Of a stretch of DNA of 64,000 nt, positions 40,193 to 51,299 are shown one piece after another. The position numbers were made by a program, and so were the translations under genes. The first letter of the stretch is position 1; every line of letters begins with the position of its first letter. Source of the stretch: Sycon ciliatum (taxonomy: Eukaryota > Porifera > Calcarea > Leucosolenida > Sycettidae); the NCBI RefSeq assembly GCF_964019385.1, contig NC_088655.1, positions 6,108,658 through 6,172,657 of the forward strand, read 5' to 3'. A model generated the notes under the pieces. It was not told where the DNA came from. It was given only the letters and a program-made list of their open reading frames with translations, and did no database searches.

Positions 40193-40512
40193 TTAGACTC
40201 GATCACTCTCCGTCAGCAAACTGTTCATCTGCTCAAGCCGTGTTGTGTACTGTCCATAACCCTTGACGATCTTGCACAGCTTGATGTAGCCAACACGTTC
40301 CTGTGCCATGATGATATCCAGCAGCTCACAGTTGTGGGCTTCGTTACCATCGTACTTCTCAGTGATCATGAGCCTTTTCATCTGAGGAAAATCCGTAAAG
40401 AAGCCGTATCCCTGTGCTTTGCTACGTAGGCCAGCAGCACCTAGTGATTGCAGCCAGATGTGGATATCATCAATAAAGGTGGCATGCTTGAATGGGTTCT
40501 TCAAGAACGTTT
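40193..40512 (-). CDS. Possible terminal exon of an unidentified host gene
   Basis: An open frame of about 105 codons ends at a stop at 40193 and is preceded on the minus strand by a good acceptor (TTCTTTTCTGCTTTTCAG at about 40513-40530). The product has a non-repetitive composition with hydrophobic-patterned helices (FIDDIHIWLQSLGAAGL; NCELLDIIMAQERVGYIKL). The second part faintly recalls the last helices of death-fold domains, but I do not recognise a family. No upstream exon was identified. Confidence 0.35.
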
Positions 40513-40599
40513 CTGAAAAGCAGAAAAGAACGTGATCATAATTGCTAAGGCCAATGTACAATCTGATCCGGTACTGTTTCTGCCAAAGCAGCAAAGGCA

Positions 40600-42199
40600 G
40601 TATAAAAAACTGCAGACAAATTGCCTGTTACGTCAAATGATCAAATACCCTTAGAAACTCTTCCAGCCTGTCAATTTTATTAAAAAAGCGACAAGGAGAT
40701 ATTGGAATATGTATCAAATCCTAAAGGTAGGCATAACACACATACCCAACCAGTCATGCGTTCCTTATCCACAGAGGAAATTATTCTTTTTTTCCGTATA
40801 GAATCCCATGCAAACAGAAGTTCTCTTTGAGACCTGAGCAAGCCCATAGATCAAATTGTGTTGCAAGATAGTGTGAAGTAGACATTTGCACACAAGTAAC
40901 TAGCAGTAGCATACAAGGAGCACACATGGTGTATTGAGCACATTCAACTTTAAATAAGCGACGAGGAGATAATAGCTTTCCCTGATGACTGTGTCATGAA
41001 AAATGATTAGGAAATTTTGCATTTTGATTCATCATAATTATTCTCTTTTTTTTGTTTCGTAACGTCCGCCTTACTAATACTATTCTTGACTTGTTTTATC
41101 AGCTGAACGCGTCCTTATCGACATCAAGTTTTAAAGTTGTGCATTCGCCTCATAATGCATGCTGCCAGAACACTCTGGTTGACTTTGCTATGAATGAAGC
41201 CACAGTTTTCACATCTGACATTAACGAGATTGCTTCAAAACTTCTACACCTAGATACCTGCCAATAACGAGATTCCTACACCTAGGTACCTGACAATAAC
41301 GAGATTTCTGCACCTAGGTATCTGGCGTGGTATTTGCATTCACGGTGCTTGCAATGCTTTTCTTTTCTCCAGCATATTTCAAGACAAGATGATACAGTTT
41401 GTTTTACATCACCAGGCATACACAGAATTATGGGATAGGTGTGCAATGAGATTGGTGATCTGTCTACTCATGATTAGTCACAGACTGTTAATCCACACAC
41501 TTGTGATAAGTCACGCACTATTGACTCATCCACTCAACATAAGCCAAGCACTTTCGAAGCCCGGACGTTTAAAAAAATAATTTCTGGACAGGCAAGCGCA
41601 GCGAGGTAGGCAAGAAAATATTTCTCGGGCAATATTTTTCGGTTGCAAATATGGCATCTGATGAATTTTTTTATCCTTGTTTCTTTTCCTGGCTTCCTCA
41701 ATCAGGTTTGAATCTCATCAGTGTCCCTGCCCTTCCAGCCTTCATTTCTATGCACATAAATATTGCTTTTCAAACTTTTCCTATGATGTGATTTGCCTGC
41801 TTACATGATGCCATACAATCACCATTGGGGACATGCACCTGGTTTTTACCCTCACTGTGCTTCGGCGCGAGGATTTTTTCCGCCTGGTGCGGTCCATGAA
41901 AATTAATCTGACCGTCCCACATGCTTCAAGAAGCAGCGCTGTTCTGCATTGTCACCCATCCTTGCAATCCTCGTGCATACTGTCTTCTTTCTATTTAAAC
42001 GATTCTGTTCTCAGTCATAACGTCTAGACTTCTCTCGTTATCCGGTTCACATCTATCTGCGGTCAACTGTCCTTCAATTAGTGTGCTGTTCCTATTTATG
42101 AATATGACTGTCTGTAAAACAGAGATGTTCCAGGCTGTCCAAGAGAGTGCTCAATACCGAGAGGCAGAGCCGGTTCAGACAATAAAAGGACAAAGATAG
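40600..42199. other. Non-coding; short 36-bp tandem repeat
   Basis: No supported gene. About three copies of a repeat of 36 bp containing CACCTAGnTACCTGnCAATA lie at about 41245-41325. Confidence 0.4.
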
Positions 42200-42244
42200 T
42201 ATTTTAACTCTGAGTTTCACGCACTAAGCGATCATCAGAAAACA
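42200..42244 (-). ncRNA. Hammerhead ribozyme motif, copy 2
   Basis: On the minus strand: stem I strand TGTTTT, core CTGATGA, stem II CGC/GCG, core GAAAC, a 5-nt loop TCAGA closing a 2-bp helix III (AC/GT), then GTT and the cleavage point, followed by AAAATA which pairs with the first strand (six pairs, one G-T). Short helix III hammerheads of this kind are known from Penelope-like elements. The stem II closing position is U-U rather than G-C. Confidence 0.75.
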
Positions 42245-42515
42245 GTTACTATTGCCTGTATGTCTGTCTATATGTAATATCTATTATTAATAGACTTATG
42301 CCTCTCCATATTCACCCTATCATCCCTACAGCTCAACAAACGAGTCACGGTGGTCATACATGTACATGTACGCAGAACTAACGAAAGTCGTTGTTACTTC
42401 ACTGCCGACTGGCATGTTCTTGCATGAATCGGAGAGCGATGACTGTGTTCTTGACAGAATCTTGTTCAAGTTTGTTAGGACAGATCGTGGACACGTACTG
42501 GTGCATGTGGCACGG

Positions 42516-42600
42516 GACGCGACGACCTTGGAGAACACGCTCGAGCCAATCATCTTGGAGAACACACTAAAGCCAATCACCTTGGAGAACACGCTCTTGC
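42516..42600. repeat. 27-bp tandem repeat, three copies
   Basis: Three degenerate units built on CTTGGAGAACACGCTCGAGC. Confidence 0.8.
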
Positions 42601-42754
42601 TTTACGGGAGCCAATCATCATCCGTTTCGATGAGAAGACTTGACCAATCTGTGAGCATCATTTTCGGGAGTCGGTTAATAGACAGCAATCTAAGTGATTC
42701 TGCCCTCCCATATTTTCTTTTCAGGCAGCGCTCCGGAGCTGTCGTGTGCCCTGG

Positions 42755-42985
42755 AAAATTTCTACGCCGACGCCCATAAACAGAACATTTCTGAGTACAA
42801 ACAAAATTCCTTGCTTGACGCTCGATTCGCAATCCATCGACATGTCGAGCGTCCAAAACCTTGTTTGCTTGCTGGCTGATAACTTTTCACCACCTGGTCA
42901 CATGCGGATTCAGCACCCAGCGGCAAGCAAGGAATTTCTCTTGTACTCAGAAAAGTCCTGTTTGCGGAAGTTAGCGTAGAACCTT
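42755..42985. mobile_element. Foldback (inverted-repeat) element
   Basis: Arms of about 65 bp at 42755-42822 and 42921-42985 are inverse copies with some mismatches (TTCTGAGTACAA..AATTCCTTGCTTG and its complement). A spacer of about 100 bp separates them. Confidence 0.65.
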
Positions 42986-43221
42986 TCTACGGCACTCGCC
43001 ATCGCTGGTGCTCTGACTGAAGAGAAATCAAGCGCAGCGCCGAGTACTGCTCTCTTTACAGTAAATATCGAAAAGTGGTGAATATAAGTGGTGAATATCT
43101 AGCAATATCCACCACTTATGTAGATAGCCAATTGCATGAGGGCGAATATGGAATGAAGTATAAGCCAGTGTATGTAGAGCAAGAAGGTACATAGCAGACT
43201 CAGCGGAGGACGTTCAGGTTG

Positions 43222-43265
43222 GTTGTAACTCTGAGTTTCATGCCGCTAGGCAATCATCAGACAAC
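43222..43265 (-). ncRNA. Hammerhead ribozyme motif, copy 1
   Basis: On the minus strand: GTTGT, CTGATGA, stem II TGCC-TAGC-GGCA, GAAAC, loop TCAGA, GTT, then ACAAC. GTTGT pairs perfectly with ACAAC. The core and helix III are identical to copy 2 at 42200-42244, while stems I and II differ in sequence but keep pairing. It lies about 400 bp 3' of the Penelope-like coding region, where the terminal repeats of such elements carry hammerheads. Confidence 0.8.
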
Positions 43266-43659
43266 TGATACTCGGGTCTACCCAACAGTATGCTTATAAA
43301 CACATAGGGCCACAAGCATAAACAAATTTAGCGCTAAATCTGGTGTGAGGTATGGGGAGAAAGCTGGCGCGGGCCAAGGCGCGACAGTGGAAGTGCCAGG
43401 AGGGTGGCGGGCAACAGGCAGGTGTGAGCATGAAAGTGCGGAAAGAGGCGATGGGGAGGCAGTGTACAGCAGATGTGTGGGGGGAGGGTGGGGGTGCCAG
43501 GAGGGTGGCGGGCAATGGCCCAGTGAGATCACTACAAGTAGGGAGTCGTTTGGTGACGGGCAGGCATGAGCAGAGTGGCATCGCCAACAACAGGCCAAGG
43601 GATTGTGTTATTAATAATAATGGGTGCTCAGGCAAAGTGCAGTACAGTACTTGGTCAGT
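43266..43659. other. 3' non-coding region of the Penelope-like element
   Basis: Purine-rich on the plus strand, with AGGAGGGTGGCGGGCAA repeated at 43398 and 43499. No gene. Confidence 0.4.
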
Positions 43660-45173
43660 TCATGTGATAGGTGTGAAATTTGCGAGGCGGAACTTATTCT
43701 CATGCCTGCATTTCGAGACCATCTCAGACCGCTTGTTGAGTAGGAGCTTCTTGGGTGTAGTCAGGATGTGGAATTTTTCCGCGGTACAAAGATTGCATTT
43801 TTTTGACTGACATCTGTATGATCGGCTCTTCTCCCGCACCTTCCATGTGATGGTCAACGGCTTTCCCTCACTCTTCAGCTCCCATACGTGTTTTGCGAGC
43901 TCAGTGCTGTTTTTGTATTTTTCATGATGCATGGAGGTCAGGTGGTTGGCGTGACGGGCTTTGAAAGGTGTCTCTGATAGGCCGATGTAAATCTTGCTGG
44001 TAGATTCTGCAGTGGCCTCATACACAATCTCCTTCGTCTGGCACTCTCCGCGCAGCGGGCAGGATTCCTTAATTCTGCAGTTGCATGCCTTGGTTTGTTC
44101 TGGCTCTCGCATGTTGCTCTTGTTGTGGCTGCTGATGACCGCTCACATGTTGGGCATACAACTGTAGCTCACTTTCAGAGTGTTACGGTTAAAAATCTTC
44201 CCGAGCTTGGATGTTTTCGGGAAGTGCCTGGAGACAAGGCTCAGGAACCTACCAGCGACGTTTATGCTAACGTTTTTGGAGTAGGGAGGGTTGAACCATA
44301 TGACCTTCCGGCTGCGGTTCTTCCTGCCCCTGCGCTCATGTGCCTCGGGCTGAAAGCTCAGCACTTCGGTGTATCCACTGGCCTTTAATGCGGTCTGGTA
44401 CACGGGGGGTGCATGGTTGAATGCCTCCGCGTCGCTCGATATAGCAGAAAGGCGCTTGTTGACAGCAGCAGGGATGTTGTTGGTAATCCCAGGCGGGTGG
44501 TTGGACTGCTTGCTGACGTAGAGCGGGTTGTCATTGGGCTTTCGGAAGGGTTGAAATTTCCCGGTGTCCAGGTTCATGGTGACATCCAGGAAATCCACCA
44601 CCTTCAAGTTCGCTTCGATGGTAATTTTTAGGTCGAAGCGCTTGAATATTTCCGTCAGCTTTTTTCTGAGGCGGTCTGCAGCCTGTGGGCTGGTGTCCTT
44701 GAGGGCGGCCAGTCCATCGTCTCGGTAGAGGCCGATAGCGGATCTACCGACGAGGCTTGAGAGCTGGTTGAGAAGAAAGGCCCCCACAAGTTCGCACGTC
44801 TCGGCGCCATCGTAACTTCCCATTGTTACGTCAAACATGTCGCCCTTGTCCTTCATCCAGGGGCGGCCATCGTGGAATAGGAGCGATTTCCGGGCGTGAA
44901 AGATGATGTCCATTTCACGCGGCTCGATCGTGATGAATTGCTCTGCGAACGATAAGGCCTGACGGAGGAGCTGCTCACCAATTGACGGGTAGAATTCTAC
45001 CACGTCAAAGCATAGGAACGTGTGGCGCTGTTTGTCGGGTATCTCCTTGAACCACTCGATCACTGACATGGTGCTCCTCCATAGGTTCACGGCCGTTTGG
45101 CGACACACAGCAGCCACGATCTTCTCCAGTATAGCCTTGCTCACCACACCCACTTCCGATTTGGCTGGGTTAA

Positions 45174-46171
45174 CCCTTTGTCCTTTTACCCAAAATGTAT
45201 GTGAGGGGTACCTGCTTCAACAAATCCACTCACCATTCCCAAGCAGCTGATATTTTGTATGTACACTTTATGTTTTCCTGAAAGCTTATGATAATTGTGA
45301 ACTAAAAATGCAGTTTGGGTTGAATTCCTCAGATAGGCGTGGCTAAACAAAAGTATCAAAAATGATTTTTTTGGCAAAAATCGGCAAAATTCAAAGTTCA
45401 AGTTCTTTCCTATGTATAATAATGTGCAATTTGTACAAGTATGACCGGGAGTAGCACCTCTGGCATGTTGGGCAAACACGGAGCATTAGCCAGAGGAGTG
45501 CCAGTGGCGACATGCTCGACATTGCGGCCCCGTGCGGCTACTCTCCTCGCTCTGCGCGGCTGTCGACCATGAGTTTGACGGCGCGCAGGTGACGGAGATC
45601 TGGACCTCTCTGGGATTGGACTACGCTCCCGCTCCACGTGCTGCGGCATTCTAGCTGACCCTGCTGCTCCACGACGGGTAAGACACGGCGGTGGTACACT
45701 CTCTTCACCACGCGAGTGCTGTTCCGCCGATCCTGCGCTCAAACGGAGCGGTCGACATGTCCGACAGTTGGGTCGACGGTTACGACATCATAATCCGCGT
45801 CGTCATCTAAATCAGAATTAACACCTTCTACTAAGGCTTCGTCCAGTTTGTTCTCTTCATCAGAGGACATAGGATTGTCGCTTGGGTCACTCCAGCTATC
45901 CTCAAACAAGCGCTTCATCTGCATCAAGCGACCTGCGTGCTGCCATGTCGGAAGTCACGGCGCAAGCAAACTTCGACTTTGATTTCCTGAAATTTTTCAA
46001 ATGGCAACTAGCCCCAGCGACCCGTGTATCATCCTCTACATAGCATAGGCTGTGTGCACGTGAATTTTCATGTGGATCGGGTGATCCGCGTAGCTTCCAG
46101 GTCACTTTGAACATGCATGGGTTGAACCGTACACAGGTGTACGGTTCAAGTATGGGCGAAAGGACAAAGGG
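45174..46171 (-). mobile_element. Non-autonomous piggyBac-like element, TTAA duplication
   Basis: Inverted ends CCCTTTGTCCTTTTACCC and GGGCGAAAGGACAAAGGG are flanked by TTAA at 45170-45173 and 46172-46175. The CCCT-type end plus TTAA target is the piggyBac signature. Interior minus-strand frames include an acidic segment (45739-45927) that resembles the N-terminal region of piggyBac transposases. The catalytic domain is missing. Confidence 0.85.
45739..45921 (-). pseudogene. Acidic N-terminal remnant of a piggyBac-like transposase
   Basis: The ATG at about 45921 opens a frame with MKRLFEDSW, NPMSSDEENKLDEAL and SDLDDDADYDVV, ending at 45739. Many piggyBac transposases begin with such an acidic Ser/Asp/Glu-rich stretch. 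A basic Arg-rich frame (45410-45742; RSRSPSPARR) follows in another frame. No DDD domain is present, so this is an internal-deletion derivative. Assignment relies mainly on the element's ends. Confidence 0.5.
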
Positions 46172-46972
46172 TTAATGAGTCTGCAGGGCAGCGCCCTAGC
46201 GAAGTTGTTTTTGTGGTCTTTCAGTGTTATAAATGCCTCCGACTTAGCCAGTACATCCATCCTGTTTTGAAGATTTAGATCCTCTGCGATCTCCCTCGCC
46301 TCGCTGTTGACTTCATCGTAAGGATTCTCAGGCGCGATCTTGTAATTTTTGGTGATGTTCTCCCTCATCAGCTTGCTGTATTGCTCTTTTGGTACTTCGT
46401 ACAAATTCCGGGTTTTATCGGCTTTCACGATGATGTCCTTAGAGTTTTTGATCGTTTTGGTGTCTTTTCTCATAGTGTCTTGGAGGCTGTCTGATACTTG
46501 GCGGAAGCTGACAGTTTCAGCCACGCCAATGAGGTCCTCTTCGAAGGCCTTCAGTTCATCGACTTGCGGAGGACACGTCCTGCTTCTGAAGCCGAAGCGT
46601 TCTGGTTGCTCCTCTTCGCGTTCCTCGCCATTGAGGTAGAACAAGGCAGCCCACCTCATACGCTTGATGACTTGCTCAATCCTGTCAATTAGACATTTCC
46701 GGTACTGCTTGGGTGAAGGTAGAGGGATATTCTTCAGGGAATATCCCAGTTGCATTGGCCTTGAAGCGTCCATAGCTAGCTTGCAGTGTAGGGGTAGAGT
46801 GCTCGACTGGGTAAGGCCAGGAGCGTAGACAAAATCCGTTGATCCCCGAGCTGCAGAGCAAGAAGGTATGTATTTTTGTGTGTTTTCGTGTATGTATATA
46901 GCATACAGACAGACTAAGAAAACAATGGTAACAGCACTCAAATTGAAGGGCAGTGGACCGTATGCGTGTTAA

Positions 46973-49900
46973 AACAAAATGGCGTCACGATTTATTGAAA
47001 GTGGTATAGTTGGTGGAACGAGTGTTCAAACCCATTTGAACTTCATACTGTTCGTCTTCTTTTTGACATGCTCTCTTTCCATCGTCCTTAGCTTTTGTTT
47101 GTTGAGAGCTGTTTTGGCTTTCTCCTATACCTCTGGGGGATGCCAAGTGATGGTTTTGAGAGGCTGGTGATGGCTGTGAGCGAGAGTTTGCCGATCGGCG
47201 TCGTCCTCGCTATAGCGATGAAAATACTAGTTACTGCGCACCTGGCAGATATCACAACACGTCGGAGCGTCCAGGAGCAAAGGAATCTTGGGTTTTCACT
47301 GGAATCTAGTTCCTCCAGCATCGTGTAGCCCACCGTCGGTGAATGGCGGTCCAGAAAGGTCGAAACTGGTCTTCTGCAGCATCGCGCAGTCCTGCGAGGC
47401 ACACTGAATACGCCTGTCATGTATTCTACAAATAAAAATCACGAAGTAGTGGACTTTACAGTTATGAGTCTCTCCTGTATGCTGCAAAAGACGCAGGAAA
47501 TGTGACTGGTGTCCGTACACTGGACGCCAATATCATCCCAGTCTTCTCCTGCAGGATCTGTTTGACATTGACATACCGGTATGCAGTGGGTCGACATTGG
47601 CCTGGTTTGGCAGCTATCTGCCTGGGTGGATGTAGCAGGTTTGCATTGGCGCGTCGTCCAGTCCGACATTTTCTTGTTACTGTGGAGTACCGGCAGGGTC
47701 TGAGAGGTTGCTCGTGCTGTGAACACATCTCTACTGCCTGTCTCGTCCTGGAAGTGCCGTCTCGCCGCTTCCTTGCTCTACAGTCACGCCGTTATTTCGC
47801 TTTGTTTCGTGGTGCAGCTCAAAACCTGCCCAAACAACTGTGAGCTCGCAGCATGGTATGGACAAATTGCACCACTCATGCTGGTTAACTAAAACCGGGA
47901 TAGTCGAGTAAGCGAGTTCACTCCCTGGGCCATGGCAAGATCTGTTCAGCGCGGGCTATTCCAACCTCCAAGTGCATAGTCACCGATCGATCCATGCGAT
48001 GGTGGTTGACCTACAAAGAGCCAAGGTCTACGAGTACTACTATTGGATGCTGTCTACATGCAGTCAACAAAATCAAAGTACCTCAGTATGCCCCAGAACA
48101 GGGCATGTGCATCTATAGCATGACACAACAGGGGTTCTGGCGGCACCTGTCAAACAAGCAGTAGCGACTAGTGCCAGCTACCTATTGGAGGCTAGCCGCT
48201 ACAGTCTGTCACTGGAGATAATTATTATGTTCACTGTTTAGACTGAGCACAATCAATGATGCCCAATCAATCTGCCCAATGTGTGTTCTGTTCCACCTAA
48301 TTATAACGTCCCATCGCATCAACCCTACTACACGCACATGTCGTCACTCTAGCACGACTTGTGTTATTATTGTTTATTTTGATTCGCACGATAAATAGAG
48401 CACAATAAACGTTAACTTGACCGAAGGTTAAAGGCGACTGCAGATAGAGGAACACATCGAGGTACAGGTACCGGCATCAATACAGTATCAGAGAGGTACG
48501 CAGAAAAAACTCTCGTAAGCCCAAGGGGAAGTGGTTGATGAGGGATGAATGCACTCTCCACGCTGTCTACACTGTTCGTGGAAATGCACACATACATACA
48601 ATAATATACAACATAGCAATAGCATGCACAGAACCGAACAATTTAATGTTCACACATGCAAGCACAGACCTGAACATTAGTACCAAAAGCCGATACAGAC
48701 AATATTCCCATACACACAGACGCACACACACACAATGTCCCATGTATGCGCCCGTGGCGAGAAAAGCACGCAAATCTAAAAATGCACTGGATGTGAACCC
48801 ACAGATTTTCTCTAATAACAATGATAGCGGATCTGATTCTGAATGAAACACACACACAATACAATCATTGAATGCCCATCCGCAGATGATGGCAGGTCCT
48901 GAAAGAACAGGCAGTGTTCCAGTGATGGGGAACAGAACTTCGAGTGGCGAGTGAGGTATACACACACACGTGCGTGCGCGGGCACACACCAAAGTATGAA
49001 GAAATAGAATCGACATCGTAGTATTCATTGGTTGGGGAATGGAAAGGAAAATAAAACATTGCTGTAGGTTATTGTTGTAAGGACACTGGGAGCACAACAG
49101 AAAGGTAAGCAACTTGCTTTGAAGCAAAGAAAGTTATTATTCCACGGATCTCAGAAGGAACGTTCCAGAATGCTGCACTGGCAACAGGCGGCCTGCATGT
49201 GCGCGGCCCCTGCAGTCGGTCCAGCTGCCGGCCTTGCAGTGCTGAAAAGAATGTGCAGTACAGCATATCACATAGTATCGCAGCCTGGACAAATAGGCGC
49301 TGGGAAGTCCTAGTTATGTGCTCACCTACACCACGATGCACCAATCTTCTGAGCTACTTTGGCAACAATGTTGTCCACTTGAGACTCCCATGGGCTGAGC
49401 CAGTTGTTGAGGGCTGCATCAAGGTGGACGGCAATGACCGCTGATGGCAAGGCAATCCATGACACACAGTCACTAGGGCATCGTCAACATGGCGCTGAGG
49501 CTGGATCGATAAAATCAACCTTTAGGCTGCCGCGGGGTTGACAACGAGGCCGCTGTCTCGAAGCTAGTCAGTCAGCCTGGTCACCGCCATTGACGAACCA
49601 GTCGCCACCGCCAGCAGTGGCGGTAGGTTGTGACAAGTATGGTGCAATATTGTCAGCAAATTCAGTACTAAGGATAAGATGAGTGACAAAGGGAACGTTG
49701 TGTTTGATAATATTGAAGTGAACAGGGATGATCACAAACCCTGCGCGTACTCCACCGTGAGTTACAAGAAAATTCCGGACTGGACGACGAGCAAACACCA
49801 ACCTGCTACATCCAACCAGGCAGATACTATTACGATAGCTGCCAAACCAGGTCAATGCCGACCTACTGCATAATGTCAATGTCAAACAGATCCTGCAGGA

Positions 49901-50479
49901 GAAGACTGGGGTGTTGGCGTCCAGTCCCTGAGTGTACAGACACCAGTTACATTTCCTGCGTCTTTTGCAGCATACAGGATAGACTCATCACTGTAAAGTC
50001 CACTACTTCGTGATTTTTATTTGTAGAATACATGACAGGCGTATTCAGTGTGCCTCGCAGGACTGCGCGATGCTGCAGAAGACCAGTTTCGACCTTTCTG
50101 GACCGCCATTCACCGACGGTGGGCTACACGATGCTGTAGGAACTAGATTCCAGTGAAAACCCAAGATTCCTTTGCTCCTGGACGCTCCGACGTGTTGTGA
50201 TATCTGCCAGGTGCGCAGTAACTAGTATTTTCATCGCTATAGCGAGGACGACGCCGATCGGCCAACTCTCGCTCACAGCCATCACCAGCCTCTCAAAACC
50301 ATCACTTGGCATCCCCCAGAGGTATAGGAGAAAGCCAAAACAGCTCTCAACAAACAAAAGCTAAGGACGATGGAAAGGGAGCATGTCAAAAAGAAGACGA
50401 ACAGTATGAAGTTCAAATGGGTTTGAACACTCGTTCCACCAACTATACCACTTTCAATAAATCGTGACGCCATTTTGTT
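46973..50479. mobile_element. Large inverted-repeat element, arms about 0.75 kb
   Basis: About 46973-47710 (plus) is an inverse copy of about 49735-50479 with high identity; both arms start AACAAAATGGCGTCACGATT at the outer ends. TTAA lies at each outer edge (46969-46972 and 50480-50483), which may be the target duplication. The arms contain the same short frames on both strands and no recognised transposase. TTAA targets are used by piggyBac and Kolobok; the family is unresolved. Confidence 0.75.
47750..49690. other. Interior of the inverted-repeat element
   Basis: About 1.9 kb of single-copy spacer between the two arms with no frame showing a recognisable domain, and some AC-rich patches near 48720 and 48960. 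Confidence 0.4.
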
Positions 50480-50483
50480 TTAA

Positions 50484-50644
50484 CATGAATATCGCGGGTT
50501 GAGTGCAGATAGATAAGAACAGGATAAAGAGAGCAGTATTATGTTAAAAGGAATAACGCACCTGTTTGTTCAGAGAGCTTCGCTTCATCCTCCTCATACA
50601 GGTTTGCAATGCGTTCGTCTGTTGACCACATGCCATGGCTGAAG

Positions 50645-50647
<3 letters not shown>
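50484..50647 (-). other. Possible short exon
   Basis: The minus-strand frame ending TDERIANLYEEDEAKLSEQTG runs to a donor-like ACAG/GTGCGT near 50562. The composition looks coding, but no neighbouring exon was found. Confidence 0.2.
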
Positions 50648-50725
<78 letters not shown>

Positions 50726-50730
50726 CACAC
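50648..50730. repeat. (AC)n microsatellite
   Basis: A near-perfect (AC)n tract followed by CATTGGACCATTGGACG, which resembles the junction at the right end of the 1.14-kb (AC)n tract (35780-35802). Confidence 0.95.
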
Positions 50731-51060
50731 CATTGGACCATTGGACGCCCATCGCCGGAGGCGATGATAGCGATGCTACAGCAGAAGCCATAGCAACTTA
50801 TGCTGGGATTGCACCATTCAACAGCTTGCAAGGCTGAAGAATTGACCGCCACTATTCAGCCTGGTCTACACCACACAGCTATGAAGTGGCTTTTTCTGGC
50901 CAGTGAATCCCTACTTTTTGGTCTTTTTTATTTATTTTTTCCCGCACACACGTCACACCACATACTCCGGCATGCACTGGCTGTTGGTAACCACCCAGGA
51001 GAATGAAAGAAAAGTCAGGAAGAGTCTGAGAAAGAGAAGAAAGACGTGTGTGACCATAAT
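50731..51060. other. Non-coding
   Basis: No supported gene between the microsatellite and the tRNA-like sequence. Confidence 0.35.
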
Positions 51061-51126
51061 CGTCGGGAATCGAACCCGCAACCTATCGATTGGAAATCGC
51101 TACACATACCACTGCACCATATGGGA

Positions 51127-51128
<2 letters not shown>
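51061..51128 (-). repeat. tRNA-like sequence (SINE head or tRNA pseudogene)
   Basis: On the minus strand there is a canonical A box TGGTGCAGTGG (51109-51119) and a B box GGGTTCGATTCCC (51065-51077), with an anticodon-loop-like TTTCCAA between them. The acceptor strands (CCCATA and TATGGT) pair only if shifted, and the anticodon and T stems carry mismatches. It is therefore tRNA-derived, with some likeness to tRNA-Gly(UCC), but unlikely to be a working tRNA. Confidence 0.6.
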
Positions 51129-51193
<65 letters not shown>

Positions 51194-51215
51194 ATACACA
51201 CACACACATACAAAC
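51129..51215. repeat. (AC)n microsatellite
   Basis: An (AC)n tract with a few interruptions directly beside the tRNA-like sequence. Confidence 0.95.
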
Positions 51216-51299
51216 TCACGAAACCATTCAAAACGAACAAACATGGAACATACTAACCATTTAATGACATAATTCGATACTTGCACACACTCATGTAGA

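Larger units (their letters stand above)
43660..46773 (-). pseudogene. Penelope-like RT/GIY-YIG polyprotein, interrupted
   Basis: The start is taken at the ATG at 46773 (MDASRPMQLGYS); the upstream in-frame TTG is not credible. The N-terminal part has the usual family features (FGFRSRTCPPQVDEL, IVKADKTRNLYEV, AFITLKDHK). The RT has CFDVVEFYPSI (motif A) and LYRDDGLAAL (motif C, the YRDD typical of this group). The C-terminal part has a Cys cluster (CNCRIKESCPLRGEC) and a GIY-YIG nuclease (KIYIGLSETPFKARHANH, then the TELAKHVWELK segment). Two lesions: the TTAA element at 45174-46171, whose removal with one TTAA puts the two halves back in frame, and a TGA at 44143-44145 between RT and nuclease in an otherwise continuous frame. 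Confidence 0.85.
43200..46967 (-). mobile_element. Penelope-like retroelement with GIY-YIG domain
   Basis: The minus-strand coding order is N-terminal domain (46773-46172), RT (45169-44146), then GIY-YIG (44142-43660), with a hammerhead motif 3' of the ORF. The coding sequence is interrupted by a separate 998-bp TTAA element. The 5' end probably lies near 46967, where the next inserted element starts; exact ends and pseudo-LTR limits are not resolved. Confidence 0.82.

Noticed and set aside
41052-41267. Plus-strand 71-codon frame
   Set aside because: No ATG context, splice signals or domain that would support it.
43278-43810. Overlapping frames of about 100-150 codons on both strands
   Set aside because: Low-complexity purine-rich sequence (GGAGGGTGGCGGGCAA repeats) 3' of the Penelope ORF, with no domain.
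46774-46941. N-terminal extension of the Penelope-like protein from a TTG at 46941
   Set aside because: Not an ATG, and the segment looks non-coding. The ATG at 46773 precedes recognisable family sequence.
51061-51128. Functional tRNA gene
   Set aside because: The A and B boxes are good, but the acceptor, anticodon and T stems have mismatches and shifted pairing, so a tRNA-derived repeat is more likely.
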